From KBS50 sp042666615 (GTDB lineage Bacteria; Actinomycetota; Actinomycetes; Mycobacteriales; Micromonosporaceae), in the NCBI RefSeq assembly GCF_042666615.1, contig NZ_JBHTDD010000024.1:54866-118865 (forward strand): DNA of 64,000 nucleotides, in the 5' to 3' direction. Under the pieces are notes generated by a model, which was not told the origin of the DNA, ran no database searches, and saw only the letters and a list, made by a program, of their open reading frames with translations. Both the position numbers and the translations under genes were made by a program. Below, in pieces: positions 42,577 through 51,090 of the stretch. The first letter of the stretch is position 1; every line of letters starts with the position of its first letter.

Positions 42577-43392
42577 TCAGGAGATGTCGCGCCGGCGGGT
42601 CAGCAGGGTGCCGATCGTGCCGGCCACCGCCGCGTACCCGACGAGTACGACCGCGCCGACCCACCGCGGCGGGTTACCGGGCAACTCCGTGCCGGCGACC
42701 ATCAACTGCGAGGCCAGCGAGGGAACGATCACAGCCAGGTTGTTGATCCAATCACCGAAGCGGTTGGCGAACACACCGAGGAAGATCAGCGCACCGATGT
42801 AGCCACCCAGATAGAGCAGCATGACCGTGACGGTGGCCCCGATCTGACTGCGGATCAGGATGCCGAATCCGACCCCGAAGATCGCGAACAGCAGGTACGC
42901 GAGCCCGTTGAGGCCGATCGCCCGCCAGACGAATGCCTCGCCGAGCTGGGCTCCCACGTCGGCCAGGATCAGCGGGGTGACCACCAGGTTGAGCGCCGAG
43001 GTGATGAGCCAGAAGAGCACGCCCAGCAGCGATGCGGCGACCAGCTTCGCGACGATCACCGCGGTGCGGTGCGGCGTCGTCAGGAAGGTCGTCGTCGCGG
43101 TCTGGTGGAAGAACTCGTTCGTCACCACGATGACCCCGAGCAGGGTGACGACCAGCAGCCCCAGCAGTTGACCGTTGGTGTAGAGGTTCGCCGCGATGTT
43201 CTGCAGATCCTGCGCGGCGGCGAACTCACCCGACTGGTCGGGTGGCAGGTTCTCCGGCGGGTTGAGCAGGAAGTTGGTCTGCACCCAGTTGAAGAGCAGG
43301 GTGATGCCCCACAGCGGGAGCGCGATCAGCGCGAAGATCCACCAGGTGCTGGTCGAACGGATCTTGAGCAGCTCGGCCCGGATCAACTTCAT
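42577..43392 (-). CDS. ABC-2-type exporter permease
   Basis: The 271-aa membrane protein has six predicted helices: about 18-38, an extracytoplasmic loop of about 40 residues (NLPPDQSGEFAAAQDLQNI), then 80-100, 120-145, 155-180, 190-212 and 240-260. TNEFFHQTATTTFLTTPHR is the cytoplasmic coupling loop seen in ABC-2 permeases of the NatB/multidrug type. Its ATG overlaps the ATPase stop by four bases. Together they form a two-gene exporter; the cargo could be an antibiotic, lipid or peptide. Confidence 0.85.
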   Translation of the reverse strand: MKLIRAELLKIRSTSTWWIFALIALPLWGITLLFNWVQTNFLLNPPENLPPDQSGEFAAAQDLQNIAANLYTNGQLLGLLVVTLLGVIVVTNEFFHQTATTTFLTTPHRTAVIVAKLVAASLLGVLFWLITSALNLVVTPLILADVGAQLGEAFVWRAIGLNGLAYLLFAIFGVGFGILIRSQIGATVTVMLLYLGGYIGALIFLGVFANRFGDWINNLAVIVPSLASQLMVAGTELPGNPPRWVGAVVLVGYAAVAGTIGTLLTRRRDIS

Positions 43393-44327
43393 CGGATTCC
43401 CGCCTTTCCGGACGTCAGCTCCAGGAAGACACCCTCGAGGTCGGGGCGCTCCGTGGTCAGCTCGTGCAACTCGACCTGCGAGGCCAGGGCCGCCCGGCCG
43501 ACCGCCGGCGCGTCCATTCCGGCGACCATCAGCACACCCCCGTCGGCCTTGTCGATGACCACACCGTCGCCGGCCAGGGCGCCGGCCAGCACGTCAGCCT
43601 GCGGCGTGCGGACCCGGACCCGGGCGCTGTGCGTCATGGATCCGACCACCTCGCCCACCGGACCCTGCCGGACCAGCTTGCCGGCCGCGATGATCACGAC
43701 GTCGTCGGCGAGCAGTTGCATCTCGGACAGCAGGTGGCTGGAGACCAGCACCGTCCGGCCCTCGGCGGCCAGGGACTTGAGGAAGCCGCGCATCCACCGG
43801 ATGCCCTCCGGGTCGAGGCCGTTCGCCGGCTCGTCCAGGATCAGCACCCGCGGATCGCCGAGCATCGCCGCGGCGATCCCGAGCCGCTGCTTCATGCCCA
43901 GCGAGTAGCCCTTGAACTTGCGTTTCGCGGCCGGGGTCAGGCCCACCATCTCCAGCGCCTCGTCGGCCCGCGACCTGGGCAGACCCGCGGCGGCGGCGAT
44001 CACCCGCAGATGGTTGATCCCGGTCCGGCCGCGGTGCGCGCTGGACGCCTCCAGAACGGCACCCACCTGGCGCAGCGGGTCGGTCAGGTCGGCATACCGG
44101 TGGCCGCCGATCGTCGCCGTACCCGCGGTGGGGGTGACCAGGTTGAGAAGCATCCGGAGGGTGGTGGTCTTACCGGCGCCGTTGGGCCCCAGGAACCCGG
44201 TCACCCGGCCGGGTTCTACTACGAACGACAGATTGTCAACGGCCCTGACGGTCTTGTAGTGCTTCGTCAGGCCGGACACGATGATCCTGCCGTCTTCGCT
44301 CGTGGGGCTTCGCTGCCCGTCGGTCAT
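43389..44327 (-). CDS. ABC exporter ATPase (DrrA/CcmA-type)
   Basis: The 312-aa protein has Walker A GPNGAGKTTT near 47-56, the Q-loop AVLEASSAHRGRTG, the signature YSLGMKQRLGIA, Walker B VLILDEPANGLDPEG and the switch His in VSSHLLSEM. The C-terminal 80 residues form the regulatory tail seen in DrrA-type exporters. The ATG at 44327 is preceded by GGAGGAG at ideal spacing, and a longer upstream frame lacks this. It is coupled to the ABC-2 permease. No regulator gene is adjacent. Confidence 0.9.
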   Translation of the reverse strand: MTDGQRSPTSEDGRIIVSGLTKHYKTVRAVDNLSFVVEPGRVTGFLGPNGAGKTTTLRMLLNLVTPTAGTATIGGHRYADLTDPLRQVGAVLEASSAHRGRTGINHLRVIAAAAGLPRSRADEALEMVGLTPAAKRKFKGYSLGMKQRLGIAAAMLGDPRVLILDEPANGLDPEGIRWMRGFLKSLAAEGRTVLVSSHLLSEMQLLADDVVIIAAGKLVRQGPVGEVVGSMTHSARVRVRTPQADVLAGALAGDGVVIDKADGGVLMVAGMDAPAVGRAALASQVELHELTTERPDLEGVFLELTSGKAGIR

Positions 44328-44474
44328 CTCACTCCTCCCGTGTCGGCGCCGCCCCGGCGGCAACGCCGTCGCACAGCGTGACTGGTTGTCCGGCGCCGGT
44401 CAATCAGGACGGGGACCGACACGGCCTCCTTCCTCAGCACGAGGACGCTCCTGCTCGGGGACGAAACTGCCAGC

Positions 44475-45125
44475 TCAGATCGCGATCCAGGTGGCTCGCG
44501 CGTACCCGAGCAAGGCCCCCGCCGGCCCGTACAGGCTGGTGCGGACCTGGGCCTTGCGGCCTTCGGCGGCGTTCAACCGGCCGACCACCACGCATTCCTC
44601 GCCGGGGGCGGGCATCGCAACGACCGCTGCCGCGATCCTACCCAGCACGTACGGCCGACCCGCCCCGATCACGGCCCATCCGCCGGGACAGTCCAGGGCG
44701 GCCCAGATCGTGGCGGGCGAGACGTCGTCCGGAACGGTGAACGGCGCGGCGGTCCGGCCGTCCGGCAGTCCGCCCGGGAAGATCCGCAGCCCCGCGGGGT
44801 GGTCCGGACCGCAGACGTAGCAGGTGGGAAACGGATGTTCGGTGAAGCCCGGGTAGCCCGTCGCGGCGGTTGCCGCGGTGGACCGGTCGACCGGCGGGAC
44901 CGCCTCCGAGGCGAACGCGTCGACCGGCCGTACCTCCGCGATCGCCTCCCCGGCGGGGTCCCGAACGATCGATCCGTCGACACTCAGCGTCACCGCCAGT
45001 GGCGGTGGCCGGCGCAGAGTTACCTCCGCCGGACCGGCGCCGACAAGCGTCGTGGCGAACAGGCCCGCCGACCAGCCGCCGTTGGCCGAGCCGGGCGGTC
45101 CGTTGAAGCGGGTGGGGATCAACAT
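44475..45125 (-). CDS. Hotdog-fold thioesterase-like protein with CxxC motif
   Basis: The 216-aa protein starts MLIPTRFNGPPGSANGGWSAG, whose FNGPPGSANGG pattern resembles double-hotdog acyl-CoA thioesterase-like proteins. The middle has FPTCYVCGPDHPAGLRIFPG (C-x-x-C near 112-115), a conserved feature of this actinobacterial group, and the end (AALDCPGGWAV, ATWIAI) completes a second hotdog. It may cleave or bind acyl-CoA, but the catalytic Asp/Glu cannot be named with confidence. The start is placed by TAGGCT on the minus strand (45132-45137), six bases before the ATG, suggesting a leaderless mRNA. Divergent from olsB. Confidence 0.65.
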   Translation of the reverse strand: MLIPTRFNGPPGSANGGWSAGLFATTLVGAGPAEVTLRRPPPLAVTLSVDGSIVRDPAGEAIAEVRPVDAFASEAVPPVDRSTAATAATGYPGFTEHPFPTCYVCGPDHPAGLRIFPGGLPDGRTAAPFTVPDDVSPATIWAALDCPGGWAVIGAGRPYVLGRIAAAVVAMPAPGEECVVVGRLNAAEGRKAQVRTSLYGPAGALLGYARATWIAI

Positions 45126-45131
45126 CGGCAC

Positions 45132-45137
45132 AGCCTA
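45132..45137 (-). promoter_or_regulatory. -10 hexamer of a leaderless promoter
   Basis: On the minus strand TAGGCT ends six bases before the ATG of the hotdog gene at 45125. Confidence 0.45.
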
Positions 45138-45208
45138 CGGCGGCCTGGGTGAGGGGTCGCCGGGCCGACCGGGTACGAGGTGCTGCCGGAGGACCTCGTC
45201 CAGGCGAT

Positions 45209-45237
45209 CGACGTTGCGCCGACCGGCGCGAACGTCG
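45209..45237. promoter_or_regulatory. Inverted repeat upstream of olsB
   Basis: CGACGTTGCGCC and GGCGCGAACGTCG form an inverted repeat (one bulged G, loop GAC-like) about 75 bp before the olsB start. It may be an operator or an mRNA hairpin; no known consensus fits. Confidence 0.4.
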
Positions 45238-45309
45238 TTAACCGGATCGACATCAACCCATTCGCCCGCCGACATGTCGCCGGTTACCCACGCCGTTTAC
45301 ACAGGTCGC

Positions 45310-46098
45310 ATGGCTGTACTGCTCACCGCCGCCGAGATCGGCACCCGCGGTTACACCTTGCTGATCGCCGACGACGCCGCCCAGGTGGCCGCCGCGCAGC
45401 GACTGCGTCACCAGGTCTTCGCCGGGGAACTCGGCGCCCGCCTGGACACCGGTTCGACCGGTCTGGACGCCGATGACCTCGACATCTACTGCGACCACCT
45501 GCTCGTTCGGGACGAATCCACCGGTCGGGTGGTCGGCACCTACCGGCTGCTTCCACCGGAGGGGGCCGCCCGCGCCGGCCGCCGGTACGCCGACAGTGAG
45601 TTCGACCTGAGCCAATTGCGTCCACTGGGCGGTGATCTGGTGGAGGTCGGCCGGTCCTGCGTCGACCCGGAGCACCGGACCGGCGCGGTGATCAACCTCA
45701 TGTGGGTCGGCATCGCCCGGTATCTGCACCTGAGAGGGTTGCGCTGGCTGGGCGGGTGTGCCTCGGTGCCGTTGACGGACGCGGGCGCGACCATGGCCGG
45801 CGTCTGGGAGCAGGTTTCCGGTCGTCACCTCGCCCCACCCGCCCTGCGGGTACGGCCGCGCCGGCCGTGGCTGTCCGAGCCCGACGGCGCCGCGGCGGTG
45901 GCCGCCCGGGCCGCACAGGCGGCGCCACCGCGCCCGACCCTGCCGCCGCTGTTGCGGGGTTACCTGCGGCTGGGGGCCTGGGTGTGCGGGGAACCGGCCT
46001 ACGACCCCGACTTCCACTGCGCCGATCTGTACGTACTGCTCAGCATGGACCGGATGCACCCGCGCTACCGGCGGCACTTCCTGGGTGCTGTTCGATGA
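45310..46098 (+). CDS. olsB: Ornithine/amino-acid N-acyltransferase, OlsB-like
   Basis: The 262-aa GNAT-fold acyltransferase matches OlsB proteins: AAQRLRHQVFAGELGA near 29-44, DIYCDHLLVRDESTGRVVGTYRLL near 59-82, the EFDLSQL strand, VEVGRSCVDPEHRTG near 110-124, LMWVGIARYL, and HPRYRRHFLG at the end. OlsB adds a 3-hydroxyacyl chain from ACP to ornithine, giving lyso-ornithine lipid. The next gene overlaps by four bases and encodes the expected second acyltransferase (OlsA). Whether the head group is ornithine or another amino acid cannot be told. Confidence 0.82.
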   Translation: MAVLLTAAEIGTRGYTLLIADDAAQVAAAQRLRHQVFAGELGARLDTGSTGLDADDLDIYCDHLLVRDESTGRVVGTYRLLPPEGAARAGRRYADSEFDLSQLRPLGGDLVEVGRSCVDPEHRTGAVINLMWVGIARYLHLRGLRWLGGCASVPLTDAGATMAGVWEQVSGRHLAPPALRVRPRRPWLSEPDGAAAVAARAAQAAPPRPTLPPLLRGYLRLGAWVCGEPAYDPDFHCADLYVLLSMDRMHPRYRRHFLGAVR

Positions 46099-47033
46099 CC
46101 GGGACGTCCACGGTGCCCGAGTCACCGTGGCAACCCCGGTCGTCCTGCGGCCCGGGGTGCCAAGCCGGCGGTCAGCGGGCTGCCGGACCGCTCCGGCAGG
46201 CGATCAGGCTGGTCGCGCTGCTCGGGGCGCTGCTGGGCGGCGTGTGCCTGCTGCCCGTGTTGTTGGCGTCAACCTCCGGTGGCCGGCAGGTCGCGGGGCG
46301 GTGGTGGGCCCGGCTGGTGTTGCGCTCGTTGGGGATCGGGTTGACCGTCGGTGGCGTCCGGCTGCCCCGACGCCGGGCCCTGCTGGTCGCCAATCACATC
46401 TCCTGGCTGGACGTGATCGCGATCATGGCGGTGGCGCCGACCCGGATGGTGGCCAAGAGCGAGGTCCGGCGGTGGCCGGTGCTCGGCGTTCTGGCCGCGG
46501 CGGCGGGCACCATCTTCGTCGACCGTTCCCGGCCGCGGGCCCTGCCCGGGGTCGTGGCCGAGATCGCCGCGGCGGTACGGGCCGGAGCGGTGGTCACGGC
46601 ATTTCCGGAGGGGACGACGTGGTGTGGGGTTCCGGTCCGGAGCCGGTGCGCCGGCGTGGGCCGATTCCGGCCGGCGGTGTTCCAGGCGGCGGCGGACGCG
46701 GGCGCGGTCGTGGTGCCGCTGACCCTGACCTACCGGACCACCGGAGCGATCACCGCCGCACCGGCATTCCTCGGCGACGACACGCTGTGGGCGTCGCTAC
46801 GTCGGGTGCTGGCCCTGCGGCGCCTGGTGGTGTCCGTGACGGCGGCACCGGTCCTGCATCTGGAGCGGGGAGCCGACCGCCGGACGGTGGCGCGGATGGC
46901 GCAGTCGTCGGTCGGCCGAGGCCGACCGACGATCTCCCGACCGACTCCGGTCACTCCGTCGGTGGCCGGCGGCCACACCCCGGCCGTTCCGGTGCTGGTG
47001 CCCACCTCGGCGGGTGAGCGGTTGGCGGCCTGA
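46095..47033 (+). CDS. olsA: Lysophospholipid/lyso-ornithine-lipid acyltransferase (PlsC/OlsA-like)
   Basis: The 312-aa protein has a basic/hydrophobic N terminus (helix about 40-60), then the acyltransferase motif I NHISWLD (H-x4-D), RSRPRALPG as motif II region, and FPEGTT as motif III. It transfers an acyl chain to a lyso-lipid at the membrane. Four-base overlap with the OlsB-like gene makes it the likely second step of aminolipid synthesis. The last 60 residues are a Pro/Thr-rich tail without a known domain. The start is ATG at 46095; an upstream frame has no conserved sequence. Confidence 0.83.
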   Translation: MTGTSTVPESPWQPRSSCGPGCQAGGQRAAGPLRQAIRLVALLGALLGGVCLLPVLLASTSGGRQVAGRWWARLVLRSLGIGLTVGGVRLPRRRALLVANHISWLDVIAIMAVAPTRMVAKSEVRRWPVLGVLAAAAGTIFVDRSRPRALPGVVAEIAAAVRAGAVVTAFPEGTTWCGVPVRSRCAGVGRFRPAVFQAAADAGAVVVPLTLTYRTTGAITAAPAFLGDDTLWASLRRVLALRRLVVSVTAAPVLHLERGADRRTVARMAQSSVGRGRPTISRPTPVTPSVAGGHTPAVPVLVPTSAGERLAA

Positions 47034-47050
47034 GGCGTTGCTGGTCTACT

Positions 47051-47064
47051 CGCGATGTATCGCG
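47051..47064. promoter_or_regulatory. PadR-type operator palindrome
   Basis: CGCGATGTATCGCG is a 12-of-14 palindrome (central GT) and is followed at once by TTACAGT, a likely -10 (TACAGT, 47066-47071). A further ACATCGCG half-site lies at 47079-47086. It stands 35 bp before the DUF4097 gene and is likely the target of the co-encoded PadR regulator. Confidence 0.55.
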
Positions 47065-47098
47065 TTACAGTGACGCGGACATCGCGAGGAGACGTGGC

Positions 47099-47989
47099 AT
47101 GTCCGGTTGGACGATCGACGGGCCCCAGCGGCTCACCCTGGCCGATTCGGTCGACCGACTCGATGTCTCGCTGCTTTCCGGTCGGCTCGCCGTGGTAGGC
47201 GCGGACGGACCAGCCCGGGTCGAGGTCACCCGGGCCGGCCGGCCGGGCATCGTCGTCGAGCACCGGGACGGCCGGTTGTCGGTCCGCCAGGAACGGCCGC
47301 CGAACTGGCGCGGCATCCTCTGGTGGCTGGCGACCGGCGGGTGGTGGACCCGGGTCCACGTGTCGGTCGCGGTCCCGCCGGAGACGCGGGCCGACCTGCG
47401 GTTGGTGGATGGATCGGCGGTCGTCTCCGGGTTGCGGGCGGTGACCCGGGTGGACGTCACCTCCGGGCAGGTGACCCTACTGGGCCTCGCCGGACGGACC
47501 AGCGCCACGCTCACCTCGGGTCCCGTGGAGGCGCTCGGGGTAACCGGGGACCTGACCATGGAGACGGTCTCCGGTGAACTGGTGCTCGCCGACGGCAGCG
47601 CGCACCGCGTACACGCCACAACCCGGTCCGGCTCGATCACCTGCGATCTCGACAATCCACGGGGCAGCGAGATCAGGCTCGGCACCGTCTCCGGCAGCGT
47701 GACCGTCCGGGTCCGTGCGGACAGCGACCTCACCGTCCACCTGCACAGCACCTCGGGCAACCTCACCAGCGCCTTCGCGCAGGTGCGTACGGGTGACGGC
47801 CCGAGCTGGTCGCGGGACGGGTACGGCGTGCTCGGCGGCGGGGACGGACAGCTCTGGGCCACGTCCACCTCGGGCAGCATCGCCCTGCTGTCCCGGCCCC
47901 TGGAGGAGGACGAGGACGGTCCGGTGGAGCCGGACACCGAGGCGTCGGCCGAGCCGGGTGGGCCGCGGGACGTCGGAGCCGCCTCGTGA
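47099..47989 (+). CDS. DUF4097 beta-solenoid protein
   Basis: The 296-aa protein is composed of short beta-strand repeats such as TSGQVTLLGLAG, TSGPVEALGVTGDLTMETVSGEL, TVSGSVTVRVRADSDL and STSGNLTSAFA, the 'TxSG' coils of DUF4097. There is no signal peptide. The first 60 residues (WTIDGPQRLTLADSVDRLDVSLLSGRLAV) begin the solenoid. Its role is unknown; in actinobacteria it is regularly coupled to a PadR regulator, as here (four-base overlap). GAGGAG lies nine bases before the ATG. A palindromic operator is placed at the promoter, so the pair is probably autoregulated. Confidence 0.83.
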   Translation: MSGWTIDGPQRLTLADSVDRLDVSLLSGRLAVVGADGPARVEVTRAGRPGIVVEHRDGRLSVRQERPPNWRGILWWLATGGWWTRVHVSVAVPPETRADLRLVDGSAVVSGLRAVTRVDVTSGQVTLLGLAGRTSATLTSGPVEALGVTGDLTMETVSGELVLADGSAHRVHATTRSGSITCDLDNPRGSEIRLGTVSGSVTVRVRADSDLTVHLHSTSGNLTSAFAQVRTGDGPSWSRDGYGVLGGGDGQLWATSTSGSIALLSRPLEEDEDGPVEPDTEASAEPGGPRDVGAAS

Positions 47990-48612
47990 CGCCGGTGTTC
48001 GGACACGGCCGGCTGCGGCTCTATCTGCTCAAGCTGCTCGCCGACGGCCCGCGGCACGGTTACGAGCTGATCCGCTTGTTGGAGGACCGGTTCCTCGGCC
48101 TGTACGCCCCGAGCGCCGGCACGATATATCCCCGGCTGCAACGGATGGAGACCGACGGGCTGATCACGCACACCGCGGCGGCTGGCCGCAAGACGTACCG
48201 GATCACCGAGACCGGGCGGGCGGAGTTGCGGGACCGGGCCACCGAACTGGCGGCGCTGGAGGCCGACATCCGGGCGTCGGTGGCCGACCTTTCCGGTCTG
48301 GCCCGGCAGGTCCAGTCGGAGGTGCACGGCTCGGTCCGGGACCTGAAACGGGAGTTGCGGGCCGCCGCCCGTGAGGTCCGCCGTGCCGGCCCGGCGCGGG
48401 CTCCGGCCGACAGCGGCGCCGAGTCCGGTCCGGTGCCCGGCCGGGCCGACCGTGGTGGTGACCCTGCCGCCGACCTCGACGACCGGCTTGTCGAATTCGT
48501 CACCGAGGTGCGATCGTTGATCCGTGGCCGGCGGTTCACCGACGCGCAGCTGGCGACGGCCCGGCGGATCGTCGACGGCGCGGCGGAGAGCCTCCGCCGC
48601 CTGCTGCGCTGA
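47986..48612 (+). CDS. PadR-family transcriptional regulator
   Basis: The 208-aa protein has the PadR winged helix: LRLYLLKLLADGPRHGYELIRLLEDRFLG (about 8-36), YAPSAGTIYPRLQRMETDGLI (recognition helix, about 38-58) and the wing GRKTYRITETGRAEL. A C-terminal dimerisation helix bundle follows (Vir_Tif-like in family). It overlaps the DUF4097 gene with a GTG start at 47986. It probably binds CGCGATGTATCGCG at the operon's own promoter. The effector is unknown. Confidence 0.88.
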   Translation: MTPVFGHGRLRLYLLKLLADGPRHGYELIRLLEDRFLGLYAPSAGTIYPRLQRMETDGLITHTAAAGRKTYRITETGRAELRDRATELAALEADIRASVADLSGLARQVQSEVHGSVRDLKRELRAAAREVRRAGPARAPADSGAESGPVPGRADRGGDPAADLDDRLVEFVTEVRSLIRGRRFTDAQLATARRIVDGAAESLRRLLR

Positions 48613-48754
48613 TCCGCGATCGAGGCACCGGACGATGCCGGGTCGGCGAGGGGTTGCGCGCACAGCGTGGACAACGGGCCCTGCCGGGGCGGGCTCAGGA
48701 AGTTTTCAGGTGCTGTCCAGCCGCCGCGCAGCGGTACGACGCATGATGGGGGGC

Positions 48755-49456
48755 ATGGCCGCACCGCACATCGAGGCTCGCCTGCTCGTCGTCGAGGACG
48801 ATCCGAACATCCTCGAACTCCTCTCCGCCAGCCTGCGGTTCGCGGGTTTCGACGTCGCCACCGCCACCAGCGGCAGCGCGGCGGTCACGGCGGCCAAGGA
48901 TCGACGACCCGACCTCGTGGTGCTCGACGTCATGCTGCCCGACCTCGACGGTTTCGAGGTCATCCGGTTGATGCGCGAGGGCGGCGAGCGCACCCCGGTG
49001 GTGTTTCTGACGGCCCGGGACGCGACCGACGACAAGATCCGTGGGCTGACCCTCGGCGGGGACGACTACGTGACCAAACCGTTCAGCCTGGAGGAGCTGA
49101 CCGCCCGGATCCGGGCGGTGCTGCGGCGCACCGCCAGCGGTGAGCAGCCCACGTCCCGGCTGGCCTTCGCCGACCTGGAACTGGACGAGGAAACCCACGA
49201 GGTCTACCGGGCCGGCACCCGGGTGCAGCTGTCGCCCACCGAGTTCAAGCTGCTGCGCTACCTGATGCTCAACGCCAACCGGGTGTTGTCGAAGGCGCAG
49301 ATCCTGGATCACGTCTGGAACTACGACTTCCGGGGCGACGACAACATCGTCGAGTCGTACATTTCGTACCTCCGACGGAAGATCGACAACGTCGAGCCGC
49401 GGCTGATCCACACCCTCCGCGGTGTCGGATACGTGCTCCGCAAGCCGGCGGCGTGA
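48755..49456 (+). CDS. OmpR/PhoB-family response regulator
   Basis: The 233-aa protein has a receiver domain (LLVVEDDPNIL, phospho-acceptor D58 in VVLDVMLPDLDG, TARDATDDKIRG, K near 107 in YVTKPFSLEEL) and an OmpR-type winged helix (QLSPTEFKLLRYLMLNANRVLSKAQILDHVW, YISYLRRKID, TLRGVGYVLR). The recognition-helix region resembles PrrA/TcrX of mycobacteria. In-frame ATGs at 48743 and 48746 are possible starts; TACGAC at 48735 lies just before them. The partner kinase overlaps by four bases. Confidence 0.92.
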   Translation: MAAPHIEARLLVVEDDPNILELLSASLRFAGFDVATATSGSAAVTAAKDRRPDLVVLDVMLPDLDGFEVIRLMREGGERTPVVFLTARDATDDKIRGLTLGGDDYVTKPFSLEELTARIRAVLRRTASGEQPTSRLAFADLELDEETHEVYRAGTRVQLSPTEFKLLRYLMLNANRVLSKAQILDHVWNYDFRGDDNIVESYISYLRRKIDNVEPRLIHTLRGVGYVLRKPAA

Positions 49457-51039
49457 CCACCGCCCCCACCATCAAGAGCAAGATCCGCGGCATATCGCTA
49501 CGGATCAAGTTGGTCGCCGCCGTCCTCGCCCTGGTCGCCGCCGCCCTCGTGGTGATCAGCCTGATGACGGCGTACTTCCTGCACAACTACCTGATCGGCC
49601 AGATCGACGACGAGATGGCGAGCTACGCGAATCAACCGGACAACCTCATCGTCCACGAGGAGACGCGCTACTCGCTGCCCACCGACTTCATGAAGGCCAA
49701 CGTCAACTTCACCACGACGCTGGGTGTGGCGGTGGCCAAGGACGACGATCTGACCAAGGCGGACCTGCCGGGCGCCATCGGCCAGCTCGCGTGGTACCAG
49801 GAGCACGCGGGCGGGGAGGCTTTCACCACCGACTCCGCGAACAAGCAGTTCCGCTGGCGGATGGTCGTGCGGCAGGTCGGCGACAACCAGTACGCGGCGG
49901 TCGGGCAGAACCTCAAGGACGTCGACCTGGCCGTCCGGCAGCTGATCTGGATCGATGTCCTTGTCGGCGGCTCGGTGCTGGTGCTGCTCGCCTCGGTCGG
50001 CGCGGCCATCGTCCGGACCAGCCTCAAGCCGCTGGAGGACATCGAGCGCACCGCGGCGGCGATCGCCGGCGGCGATCTGACCCGCCGGGTGCCCGACCCG
50101 GAGTCCGGGGAGCCGGAACCCCTGTCCGAACTGGGCCGCCTGTCCCGGGCCTTGAACACGATGCTGAGCCAGATCGAGGCGGCCTTCACCGCGCGGGCGG
50201 CATCGGAGAGCGCGGCCCGGCACGCCGAGATGGCGGCCCGGGACGCCGCCGCCGCCGCGATGGCGTCGGAGGGCCGGGCCCGCCGGTCCGAGGAACGGAT
50301 GCGCCAGTTCATCGCGGACGCCTCGCACGAGCTGCGAACCCCGCTGACCTCGATCCGGGGCTTCGCCGAGCTGTACCGTCAAGGAGCCGTGGTGGCCCCC
50401 GAGGACGCCACCCGGCTGATGCGCCGGATCGAGGACGAGGCCGCCCGGATGGGGCTGCTCGTCGAGGACCTGCTGCTGCTCGCCCGGTTGGACCGGGAGC
50501 GGCCGTTGGCACTGGCCCCGGTCGAGCTGCCCGTGTTGGCGGCCGACGCGGTGCAGGCCGCCCTGGCCGTGGCGCCGGATCGGGAGATCGCGTTGGAGGT
50601 GGAGCCCGGCGCTGGGCCGCTCGTGGTGCTCGGCGACGACGGACGGCTGCGTCAGGTGATCGGCAACCTGATGACAAACGCGCTCACCCACACCCCGCCC
50701 GAGGCGGCGGTGACGGTCCGGCTGCGGGCGGAGCCGGGCAACCTGGCCGTCATGGAAGTCATCGACACCGGTCCCGGGCTCTCCACCGAGCAGGCCGAGC
50801 GGGTCTTCGAACGGTTCTACCGGGCGGACTCCGCGCGGACCAGGCGGGCCGCCGGATCCACCAGCACCGGGCTCGGACTGGCGATCGTGGCCGCGCTGGT
50901 CGCCGCCCATCACGGCTCGGTCGAGGCCGCACCGACCCCCGGTGGCGGGGCCACCTTCCGGGTACGGCTGCCGCTGCTGCCGCCCGAGGAGGAGGCGGCT
51001 TCCGCCGCCGATTCCGGCGGTGGCGATCCTCTCAGCTAA
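49453..51039 (+). CDS. HAMP-type sensor histidine kinase
   Basis: The 528-aa membrane kinase has two helices (about 22-42 and 172-192) around an extracytoplasmic sensor of about 130 residues. A HAMP domain (SLKPLEDIERTAAAIAGGDLTRRVP) is followed by an unusual Ala-rich helix (about 238-278: AARHAEMAARDAAAAAMAS), then the phospho-acceptor DASHELRTPLTSIRG with H292. The ATPase boxes NLMTNALTHTP, DTGPGLS and STSTGLGLAI complete it. Its GTG overlaps the regulator stop. The pair resembles TcrX/TcrY or PrrA/PrrB of mycobacteria, but the stimulus cannot be told. Upstream of htrA, it may report envelope stress. Confidence 0.9.
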   Translation: MTTAPTIKSKIRGISLRIKLVAAVLALVAAALVVISLMTAYFLHNYLIGQIDDEMASYANQPDNLIVHEETRYSLPTDFMKANVNFTTTLGVAVAKDDDLTKADLPGAIGQLAWYQEHAGGEAFTTDSANKQFRWRMVVRQVGDNQYAAVGQNLKDVDLAVRQLIWIDVLVGGSVLVLLASVGAAIVRTSLKPLEDIERTAAAIAGGDLTRRVPDPESGEPEPLSELGRLSRALNTMLSQIEAAFTARAASESAARHAEMAARDAAAAAMASEGRARRSEERMRQFIADASHELRTPLTSIRGFAELYRQGAVVAPEDATRLMRRIEDEAARMGLLVEDLLLLARLDRERPLALAPVELPVLAADAVQAALAVAPDREIALEVEPGAGPLVVLGDDGRLRQVIGNLMTNALTHTPPEAAVTVRLRAEPGNLAVMEVIDTGPGLSTEQAERVFERFYRADSARTRRAAGSTSTGLGLAIVAALVAAHHGSVEAAPTPGGGATFRVRLPLLPPEEEAASAADSGGGDPLS

Positions 51040-51090
51040 CACCCAGCCCGGTTACAGGTCGACCGCAGAGCCAGGGGGCACAGTAGGGAT

